64,000 nucleotides of DNA from Pedobacter sp. Lineage in GTDB: Bacteria; Bacteroidota; Bacteroidia; Sphingobacteriales; Sphingobacteriaceae. A model generated the notes under the pieces. The model did no database searches. It was not told the DNA's origin and saw nothing but the letters and a program-made list of their open reading frames with translations. Both the position numbers and the translations under genes were made by a program. Numbering within the stretch: position 1 is the first letter of the stretch; the number at the start of each line of letters is the position of its first letter. This document shows, piece by piece, positions 1-12,000 of the stretch. Location of the stretch: assembly GCF_031119335.1 (NCBI RefSeq), contig NZ_JAVHXT010000002.1, positions 186,001 to 250,000 of the forward strand, read 5' to 3'.

Positions 1-3000
1 GTTTGTGTAGCACCAACTGTCAGGGTATTTCCAGCTTGTAACAACTGTACATCTGTGTTACCGTTATAGGCTGTATTTACAGTTAGGGTACCCAAGGTTC
101 TAACAGCTCGTACTGTAAAATTATCACCGCCAAAGGTAGTACGTAAATTATCGGTGATGTTTACATTATTAAGTACTGATACGCCGTAGTTTCCAACCGT
201 TAACCTATAAGTGATGTTATACGAACCGTTAACCTGTTTAACTGAAGAAATGATTGCCTTGGCCAAACCAATTTTCGGTGCATCTTTTACATCGATAGTT
301 ACTGTTGCTACGTTAGAAACAACCCCAGATTTATCTTTCACTGTATAACGGAACGTATCTGTACCGTAGTAACCCGCATTTGGTGTGTAAGTTACCCTAC
401 CCGTTGTAGGATTAACAGTTAGCGTTCCGTTAGCTGGTTGCTGCGTAATTACCACAGAAGTTAAATCTAAACCGTCATCGATATCGCTATCGTTTGCCAA
501 TATATCTATAACTACTGGAGTAAATGGCGTAGTGGTAGCATTGTCGTTTACTGCTACTGGAACATCGTTTACCGAAGTTACCGTAATGTTCAGTTTAGCC
601 GTTGCCGCACCTCCTTTTCCATCGCTTACCGTGTAGGTAATTTCTGGAACCGTACCATTGTAATTTGCTGCAGGTGTGAAGCTGTAACTACCATCTGCAT
701 GGATGGTAATGCTGCCCACATTCGGAATGGTAAAGGCGATACCTATTGTTGGCGTGCCGATTACTCCAGCAATGCTGAAACCTGTAACAGTTAACACATC
801 GCCATCAGCATCGGTAGCATTTTTCAACAGACCGTTGGCAGCTGTTAACGTTAGTGGTGTGTCTTCATTTGTTATTGCTGTGTTGTCTCCAACTACTGGC
901 ACATCGTTAACCGAAGTTACCGTGATGTTCAGTTTAGCAGTTGCCGTACCTCCCTTGCCATCGCTTACCGTGTAGGTAATTTCTGGAACTGCACCATTGT
1001 AATTTGCCGCAGGTGTAAAGCTGTAGCTACCATCGGCATTGATAGTAATGCTGCCCACATTTGGAATGGTAAAAGCTGTACCAATTGTTGGTGTGCCCGT
1101 TACTCCAGCAATGCTGAAACCTGTGATGCTCAACACATCCCCGTCGGCATCAGTGTCATTGCTTAACAGTCCGTTGGCTGCTGTTACCGTTAGTGGCGTA
1201 TCCTCGTTAGTGGTTGCCGTGTCGTTTGCGGTTACCGGAACATCGTTAACTGAAGTTACTGTGATGTTCAGTTTCGCTGATGCCGTACCACCGTTACCAT
1301 CGCTTACCGTGTAGGTAATTTCTGGAACTGCGCCATGGTAGTTTGCTATTGGTGTAAAGCTGTAGCTACCATCCGAATTGATACGAATTGTACCAACATT
1401 TGGAATTACAAACGGTGTATTTACCGCTGGTGCAGCTGTTACGCCGGCAATGGTATAACCTGTTAAAGTTAAAGCGTCGCCGTCTACATCGCTATCGTTT
1501 TTAAATAAGCCATTAGCCGCTGTTACTGTAAGCGGTGTGTCTTCGTTAGTTGTTGCGGTATCATTGTTAGTTACCGGAACATCGTTTACTGGTGTAATTA
1601 CAATTTTAAGAATTGCCGTTGCAGTTGCTCCATTTCCATCACTTATAGTGTAATTGATATCTGGTATGGTGCCATGGTAATTTGGCAGTGGAACAAAGGT
1701 GTAAGTTCCGTTAGCATTTAAGGTAATACTACCTGCGTTTGGAATTACAAATGGAGTACCTACAACCGGAGTTCCAGCTACACCTGTGATGGTGAAACCT
1801 GAAACCGTGAGCACGTCACCATCAGCATCGGTATCGTTAGCAATAACGTTACCGGTTGCATTAGTGTCTTCTGCTGCCGTTCTGTTATCATGTACTGCTA
1901 CTGGAACATCATTTATAGAGGTTACGGCAATTTTTAAACTTGCGGTAGCACTACCACCTTTACCATCACTTACAGTATAAGTAATTGCTGGTACATTACC
2001 GTTGTAATTTGGCAATGGCACAAAAGTGTATGTTCCGTTGGCGTTAACCGTAATTGTACCCACATTTGGAATGGTAAACGGCGTACCTACTACTGGTGTA
2101 CCTGTTAATCCAGCTACTGTGAAGCCTGTAATTGTTAAAGCATCGCCATCGGCATCGGTATCATTTGTTAAAACGTTACCTATTACGTTGCCGCTGTCTT
2201 CGTTAACCATTCTTAAATCATCGGTTGCTACCGGAATATCATTCACCGAAGTTACGGTTACAGGGATGCTCACTGTTGTAGTAGCACCATCAAAATCCTT
2301 CACTGTTATTTCAAACACATCGGCACCGTGATAATTTGGCGATGGCGTGTAAGTATAAGTTCCATCTGCATTAATAGTAACGCTACCGTGTGCAGGAGGT
2401 GTTGTTAGGGTATAAGTTAATGGCTTGTTAGCTAAATCGTCTTCTACATCTGTAGCCGTTACTTTACCGTTGGCTGGGGTATCTTCTGAGGTAACAATTA
2501 CCGGCGAAGTTGCCACTGGTACATCATTTACCGAAGCTACATTTACTGGCACTACTACCGTAGCAAAACCGCCATTACCGTCACTTACGTTAATTGTAAA
2601 GCTATCTGTACCATGATAGTTTGGCGCCGGCGTGTAAGTGTAAGTTCCATCTGGACGTATTACCAATGTGCCATGTGCTGGCGGAGTAGCCACCGTATAA
2701 GTTAGCACATCGCCATCTGCGTCTGTAGCGGTAATTGTGCCATTTTGTGGCGTGTCTTCTAAGGTATTAATAGGATTAGAAGAAGCTACCGGCACATCGT
2801 TTACAGAGTTTACAGTTAAACTTAATGTTGATGTAGCTGTAGCACCATTGGTATCTCTTACCGTATAAGAAATTACTGGTACCGCACCGTAATAATTCGG
2901 AGCTGGCGTAAATACATAACTTCCATCAGCTTTGATGTTGATGGTACCTACGGTTATGCCACCAACTCCAACCACTGGTACGTCGGTATTTAATAGTTGC

Positions 3001-6000
3001 GTGCCTGTTGTTCCAGTAATGCTATATCCTATTATCGTTAGCGCATCGCCGTCTACATCAGTATCATTGGCCAATAAACCGTTGGCAGCATCTACATTAA
3101 GAGGCACATCTTCATTAACGGTACCCGCATCAGTAACTGCTACTGGCGCATCATTTACAGCAGTAACGGTGATATTAAGTTTCGCTGTGTTGTTGCCGCC
3201 ATTTCCATCGGTTACCGTATAGGTAATTTCTGGAACTGCTCCGTTATAGTTAGGTAGCGGTGTGAAACTGTAACTTCCATTTTCGTTGATGGTTACTGTA
3301 CCCACGTTTGGTATTTCAAAAGGAGTACCTAATACTGGTATATCCGTTACTCCCGCTACAACAAAACCTGTAATTGTTATAGGGTCTTTATCTGCATCGG
3401 TATCATTTGCCAATAAGCCATTTGAAGCTGAGCGATTAAGTGAGCCGTCTTCTAAAATAGTAGCGTTATCGTTTACTGCTAATGGCGCATCGTTTACTGC
3501 TATAACACTTAACGATAAACTTGCGCTTGCAGTTAAAGCACCATCGGTAATGGTGTAAATAATGGCAGGAACTGTACCGTTATAATCTGGGTTAGGCGTA
3601 AAAGTATAGTTACCGTTGGTATTGATAAGTATGCTACCTACATTAGGGATGCTTACTGTACTGCCGGCAGTATGTGTGCCTGTAACACCCGCAATGGTAA
3701 ATGTAGTTACCGTTAATGCCGACTGAGGGTTGTCGATATCGGTATCGCCAGTTACTGGGTCTGTAACAACATTGCCAGATATTGCTGTGTCTTCATTACC
3801 AGAGTTGGTATCGTTATTAGCTATTGGAGCATCATTTACTGCGGTTACTGTGATGTTAAGTTTCGCTGTATTTGTACCGCCGTTTCCGTCGCTAACCGTA
3901 TAAGTAATTTCTGGAATTGTACCATTGTAATTTGGCAGCGGTGTAAAGCTGTAGCTACCATCTACATTAATGGTGATATTACCCACTAAAGGAATAGTAA
4001 AGGCCGTACCAATTATAGGCATACCAGTTACTCCAGCAATGCTGAAACCCGTAATGGTTAGTGGGTCGCCATCTGCATCGGTATCATTTGTTAACAAACC
4101 ATTTAAGGCCGAACGATTAAGCGAACCATCTTCTAAGATAGTAGCACTGTCATCTGCTGTTATTGGAATGTCATTTACAGCAGCAATCGTGATGTTAACA
4201 TCTGCATCTACGTCAGCGTATTCAGTGGCATCTTTTCCGTTCCATTTAAATGAAGTTGTACCGTTCCAATTGGCATTTGGCACAAAAGTGATGTTAGCCA
4301 AATCGGCTGCCAAAATCATTTGTCCAACATTAATATCAACCGGAGGGTTAACACCATCATTTAGTTGAAGCTTACCATTTGCTGGCAACGAAACTATTTT
4401 AATTTCGGTTAAGGCATCTGCATCTACATCGCTAAACTTAGTTGTAAAATCTGCAGCAGCAAATGTTATTGCAACATCTTCTGTTCCTGCTTTTGTTACA
4501 TCGTCTACAACTGGTTTATCGTTTACATTAGTTACCGTAATATTTAGTGTCGAATTAAGGGCGACAGTACCATCTGTAACTGTATATGTAATTGTTGGAA
4601 CTGTTCCATTAAAATTCTCAGACGGTGTAAACACATAGTCACCATTTGATTTCACATTGATAGTTGCCGTATTACCTTGCGCATCAGTAATTACAATATC
4701 AGTATTTAACTGAGGGCTTGTTACCCCTGGAATGGCAATTTGTGTAATTGTTAAATTGTCCCCATCTACATCAATATCATTAACCAACAGATTTTTGCTA
4801 ATTGCCGAAGCTCCTTCTAGGATAGTTTCAGTTTCTGGCAGCAACACTGGGTTATCGTTAACTGGGGTAATTGTGATGACTAGCGTAGCACTAGACTGTG
4901 CTGCCGTTGCCGCAGGGTTTCTAGTAGTTGGATTATCTTCAACGGTATAAGTAATGGTTGGTACCGTTCCGTGATAGTTTAAAAGTGGCACAAAAGTATA
5001 GCTTCCATCAGCGTTAATGGTGATATCACCCACGTTCGGAATAGTTGCCGTTGTACCTGCAGCATGGTTGGTTAAATCGCCATCAATACTGAAATACTTA
5101 ACCAGAAATGGGTCATTGTTAGGGTCGCTGTCAGGTGTTCCATCAGTGATAACGTTACCCAAAACACTAGCATCTTCTGCACCTGTAGCTGTGTTGTTTG
5201 TAGCTATTGGTGCTTCGTTGTCTACTGTTACAGTCAATGAGAAAGTTCCTGTTTCAGAAAGCGAACCATCTGTTGCTGTATAGGTAATTAATGGCACTTG
5301 CCCGCTATAACCTGGTTCGGCAGTAAATACTACACTTCCATCAGTATTTATGGTAATTGTACCTACGGTAGTTGGCCCCGAAGTAACAACTACAGGTACG
5401 CCTATTGCTTGAGTTCCCGGCATGCCTGCGATGGTATATCCAGAAACCGTTAATGATGGGCCATCAACATCGGTATCGTTTGATAATAGACCTGGCGTGC
5501 CAATATTAAGTGTTTCGCCTTGTTTAATACTAGCTACATCGTTACCTACAACTGGTTTATCATTTACGGCATCGATAGTGATATTTACCAATGCGTTTAC
5601 ATTGGCATAAGTTGTACCATCGAAACCGTTCCATCTAAAGCTGGTACTGCCATTCCAATTTGCATTTGGCACAAAAGTGATGTTACCTAAATCGGCTGCA
5701 TTAATTTCGTCGCCAGCAATAATATCTGTGCCATTCAATTTCAGTTTACCATTATTTGGCAAACTAACTATCCTTACTTTAGTTAAAGGGCTATTTTCTA
5801 CATCAGTATATTTCGAAATAAAATCTGTATCGGCAAAAGTAACCGTGTTATCTTCTAAAGCATTTTTAGCAATGTCAGAAACTACCGGCGGGTCGTTTAC
5901 TGCAGTTACACTAATGGCTAAATCAGCTGTTGCCGTACCGCCGTTACCATCGCTAACAGTATAGGTAATTACTGGTACTGCGCCATTATAATTAGCCAAT

Positions 6001-9000
6001 GGAGCAAAACTGTACGAACCATTTGCATTAATGGTAATATTACCAACTCCTGCAATAAGATGAGCCACACCAACTGTAGGTGTACCTGTTACTCCTGGAT
6101 AGGTAAAGTCGGTGATGGTTAAAGTTGTACCCGCATCAATATCGCTATCGTTTGACAACAATCCGTTTGCGGCAGTTCTGGTTAAGGTACCGTCTTCTAA
6201 AATAGTTGCGCTATCATTTACGGCAATTGGTAAATCGTTAACCGAATTTACCGTTAAGTTAAGCGTTGCCGTTGCTGTAGCAGCGCCATCGGTAATGGTG
6301 TAGTTAATAGCTGGCACATTACCGTTGTAATTTGCAACTGGCACAAATGTATAACCGCCATCATCGTAAATGGTAATGGTACCTACCGATGGAATTAGTA
6401 CTGGTGTATTAGTTGCCTTTACTCCCGAGATACCTGCTATGGTAAAGCCGGTAACCGTTAAGTCATCTCCCTCTAAATCGGTATCGTTTACTAACAAGCC
6501 GTTAGCAGCGATAACGGTTAAAGTTACATCTTCATTTACATTATTTACATCATTTACGGCTATTGGCGCATCATTAACTGCCGTGATACTAAGGGTTAAA
6601 GTTGCTGTGTTTGTGCCGCCATTGCCATCGCTAACAGTGTAAGTAATTACTGGTACTGTACCGTTGTAATTAGGCTCTGGTATAAAGCTATACGAACCGT
6701 TTGAATTTATGGTAATTGTACCTATACCCGTAATAAGATGTGGCGTACCAACGGTTGGCGTACCTGTTACACCCGGATAGGTAAAATCGGTAATGGTTAA
6801 GGTTGTACCTGCGTCTACATCGCTATCGTTTGAAAGTAGACCCGTTGCCGCTGGAACATTTAAAGTAACATCTTCTGTTACTACAGCAACATCATTCACA
6901 GCTACCGGAATATCGTTAACAGCAGCAATAGTGATTTCTACATCTTCAGGTACATTAGCGTAAGCCGTACCGTCAAATGCGTTCCATTTAAAGCTTGTAG
7001 TACCGTTCCAATTGGCATTAGGCACAAAAGTGATATTCGCCAATTGGGCAGCAGCTATTTCATCACCTACTAAAATATCTACCCCGTTTAACTGTAATTT
7101 ACCGTTAGCAGGTAGGCTTACAATTTGGATTTTAGTTAGGTTATCTCCGTCAGCATCGGTAAAGCTATCGGTAAAATCTGCCGAAGTAAATGGCAAGGTA
7201 GTGTCTTCTGTTCCCGATTTGGCAATGTCAGTTAACACAGGTTTATCTGCCACTGCGGTTACCGAAATATTTACAGTCGATGGTGTTGAATAAGCGGTAC
7301 CATCACTACCGCTCCATCCGAAACTTGTGCTGCCGTTATAATCAGCGCCAGGTACAAAAACCAAGTTTGGTATTTCTGCCACAGGGATTTCTTGACCTGG
7401 GCTTACCGGCGAACCATTTAATAAGAGTACACCTTGTGATGAAGGCGGCAAGCTAGAAATCTGAATTTTAACCAGTGCATCGCCATCAGCATCTGTAAAG
7501 TTGTTTGTAAAATCTGTTAATCCAAAAGTTACTGGAGCATCTTCGGCAGTTGTTTTATTAATTGCAGTAAGTTGCGGCGCATCGTTAACCGGACTGATTA
7601 AGATACTTACATTGTTATCTGTAGTAGCGTATTCCGTACCATCGTGTCCGTTCCACTTAAACGTAACTGGGCCGTTAAAGTTAGGCACTGGCACAAAAGT
7701 GATGTTTGCCAACTGCGAAGCAAGGATTTCTTGTCCTAAAGTAATATCAACCCCGTTAAGTTTTAATACACCTTGGCTAGCTGGCGGTAAGGTAACCACC
7801 TGAATTTTGCTCAAGGCATCGCCATCTACATCAGTAAATTTCGAAGTAAAATCTGTAGCTGTAAATGGTAGGGTGGCATCTTCTGAACCAGCTTTGGTAA
7901 CTAGTGCCACTATTGGTTTATCATTTACAGGAGCAATATTAATATTTATGCTTGCTGTAGTTGCGGCATAAGCTACCCCATCACTTCCGTTGTAGCTAAA
8001 GCTTACCGGACCATTAAAGTTAGGTGCTGGTACGAATGTGATTTTACTTAAATCGGCAGTAGAAATTTCTTGACCTACAAGGATATCAACTCCATTTAAT
8101 TTTAGCACGCCTTGGTTTGCAGCAGGTAATGTTACCACCTGAATTTTAGCCAAAGTTCCGTCTACATCTGTAAACTGTGCAGTAAAATCTGTAGGTGCAA
8201 AAGTTACAGGAGTATCTTCTGTACCAGCTTTGTTAATATCGGCAACTGCCGGAATATCATTTACCGATTGTATAACTAAAGGTAATGTTTTGCTGTCTGT
8301 TAATGCTGGCCCCCCGGTGTTGCCCAAATCGTTGATGCTGGTTGTTAAGTTAACCGTACCATTATCATTTGCCGCTGGACTGTAGGTTACTTTTGCGGCA
8401 TCGATAAAAGCATTAATTGCTGCCACTGTACCTGTAATGGTAACGGTGTTTGTTCCACTTCCAGTAATTACAATACCTGTTTCGTTAGTGGCTGCAATGC
8501 TACCTTTTCCTGCTGGTACGCTTAAAGTAACAGTTACCGGATTATTTCCAGCGTCTTTATCTTCGAAAGATATTCCTTCTAAAGCTTTAGGCGTATCCTC
8601 TGTAAAAATATTATTTGTTGGCACAGTTACAACTGGCGCAATGTTATAGTCTTCTCTCCAATCTCGCTCTGGTGTGCCAGGCGTATCTAGGTTAGGGAAT
8701 GTTGTTGGCGTTTGTCCATTGCTTGGATTAAATGCACCAACATTATTATCAAAAGCATCGTCAATACCATCCTTATCTGCATCAACTCCAGATTTTACTT
8801 TGTCTGCAACACCATCATTATTGGTATCGTAAGCTTCTAAAGTATCTGGTTCGCCATCGTTATCACTATCTAAATCTAAATAATCTGGCAGGTCTGTTCC
8901 ATCAGTATTTACTGGCGTGATACCGTTAGTACTTACATAAGCATTGTCTAGGCCTTTGCTCGAATATGTTCCGCTTGGAGCAATGTAACCTGCTGTACTT

Positions 9001-12000
9001 TGTGCTTCGATATTATCCGGGATACCATCGCCATCACTATCTAAATCTAGGAAGTTAGGAATGCCATCACCATCGGTATCAATTGCTTTTTCTACCGAAT
9101 CTAATATCCCATCATTATCCGAATCTATATCTCTGTAGTTCGGTATGCCATCGCCATCGGTATCTAAAACTACCATTGGTACGCCCGAAGGATCTCCGGT
9201 AAGCGAGCCTGTTAAGTTGTTATAATTATCTACGATGTCTGAGATACCGTCACGGTCGAAATCATTCACCAAACCTACGCCCACTTTTCCGTCGTTGTCT
9301 GGATCTGGACCTCCGTTTTCGATCACATCAAAAATACCATCGCCGTCGGAGTCTAAATCTAAGAAATCTGGTTTGCCATCGCCATCAGTATCTACCGGGG
9401 TATAACCGCCATTGGCTATTTTTGGAACTCCGTTGGCATCAACATCAACTGCCCGAATTAAACCAATTCCTGGCAAGCCGTTGTTATCTGGGTCTGAGCC
9501 ACCAGCTTCAATTACGTCTGGAATACCATCGCCGTCAGAGTCTAAATCAAGGTAGTTAGGGATACCATCGCCATCATCGTCGCCGTAACCTTCTACAGAA
9601 TCTAAAATACCGTCGTTGTCGTTGTCAAGGTCAAAAGCATCTGGTACACCATCACCATCGGTATCTAAAGAGCTTCTCCAATCGCGTTCGTTGCCCGGAT
9701 TACCATTGCCAGGCATTGAGGCTGGTGTTTGTCCGCCGTTAGTTGCGTAACCAGACGGATGCGTATTACCGTTGTCATTATCAAAAATATCGGCCAAGCC
9801 GTCGCCGTCCGAATCTGGAAGTACGTCCATCAAACCGTCTGGACCTGGTGCGCCTGTCTGGTTATTTACCAAATCGACCTCTAGCGGACTAACCACTGCG
9901 TTTTCTAGCCAATCTCTAATACCATCATTTTCAGAGTCAGTATCAACATAATCTGGCGCACTACCACCATCGGCATTGGCATAGCCAGAAGCTACGCCTC
10001 CATTGTTTACATCGTAGGCGTCGTCAATTCCATCACCATCGGTATCTCTACCTGTTGGTGGCACATACCTATTGGTTGCTAAACCTTCTAAATTGTCAAT
10101 GATACCGTCGTTATCAGAATCGATATCTAAGTAGTTTGATAAGCCGTCAAAATCTCTATCTTGGTTAAATAGCGGACTTATTACCACGAAATCTGGGTCG
10201 TTTAAGTCTGATAAACCATCGCCGTCGGCATCTACAATTGGCCCAGTACCAATGATACCATCATTCTCACCATCTACAATATAAAATGCTGCTTCGAAAG
10301 TGTCCGGAATACCATCGCCATCAGAATCTAAATCTAAATAGTTTGGCAAGCCATCTCTATCTTTATCCTGAATAACTAAAGGTGTACCCCCCATTGCCGG
10401 ATCTAAATCGTCGTGTAATCCATTTCCGTTGGCATCTTTGAAAGGTCCAATTCCATAGCGTCCATCTTTATCTGGGTCATTAGCCGGATTTCCGTTAGAT
10501 TCTATTGCATCTACAATGCCATCGTTATCAGAATCTACATCTAAATAATCTGGAATGCCGTCTCCATCTTTATCGCCAGTACCTTCAATTGAATCTGGAA
10601 TACCATCATTGTCGTCATCTAAATCGGTAATGTCTGGTACACCATCGCCATCCGTATCTATACTAAGGTTAGCATTGCCAGAAATTACCGCAGCGCAGGC
10701 ATTATCGCTCTGTGTAACTAAGACACGGTACCTGTAGCCTTCCATCGTTTCTATAGCCTTTGGAATGCTTAAAGTATTTGTTGTTGCACCAGTATAGGTG
10801 GTTCCATCTGTTACGTTGTTCCAACTATTTCCATCGGTACTTACTTGCCATTGATATTGAGAAACTGCGCTTCCGCCTGTTGCTGTTACAGTAAAGGTAG
10901 CCGGTCTAAATCCTTTTACAGTTTGGTTAGCTGGCTGTGTACTAATGGTAGCGGCCGTTCCAACATTGATAACTATTGGAGCTGTAGCAACCGAGTTACA
11001 GCTAGTTGTTCCCGTGGTTGATACTGCAATACGGCGATATTGTGTAGTCTGGATTAACGTTCCAGGCGAATAGCTAGCCGCTGTTGCACCACCAATTACA
11101 GTCCAAGTAGTGCCGTTAATAGAGCTTTCCCATACGTAGGTAATTGTACCACCGCCAGTAGCATCAGTTGTTGAAGTAATGGTTGCAGGTACTGTGTTGG
11201 CACATATTGTCTGGTTTGCGCCAATTGTTCCAGGTGTAATATTTGGCTGAATGGTTACATCGAAAGTAAACGCAGTACCTGCACAACCATTTAACACTGG
11301 GGTAACAGTATATCTTACTACACCACTAGTAGCAGCAGTATTAGAAAGCGTTTGACTAATTGGCCCGCTTACCGGTGTACTTTGGTTGCTAAACCCTGTG
11401 ATACCCGTACCACTTTGCACAGCGGCTGTCCAAGTATATTGTAAGCCTGCATTGCTAGTAGTTGGCATTACCACAAATGAACTACCGGTACAAATTGCCG
11501 CTGGACTAACCGCCGATGCAGAAATATTTGGCGTAACTAATACCGTGATGGTAAACGAAGTACCTGGACAAGAGCCATTACTTGGCGTTACAGTGTAAGT
11601 TACCGTAGCCGTTGTTGTGCCAGTATTGGTTAAATTTTGTGTTACAGCGGCAAGGTTGTTTCCGCTAGTTGCTCCCGTTACGGTGCCACCAGTAATTGTT
11701 GGCGTAGACCAAGTGTAGGTGGTTCCTGCTGGTACTTCAACGGGATCGAAAGTGAAACTTCCAGTACGACAGATAGTATAGTTTTGATTTACAACCGCAG
11801 GGCGTTGGGTAACGGTTATGGTTACCGGCGTTGAAGTAGCTTGGCTACAGCCTCCACCACTAACTATTGCTCTAAACATTGCAGAACCGCTAATGTTTAA
11901 GTAGTTTAAGGTTGTAGAAGCAGTGCTCTGAGGATGCGTATTCCAAGTAATACCATCATCGGTTGAATACTCCCATCTTACTACCGATGCCGAAGTACCG

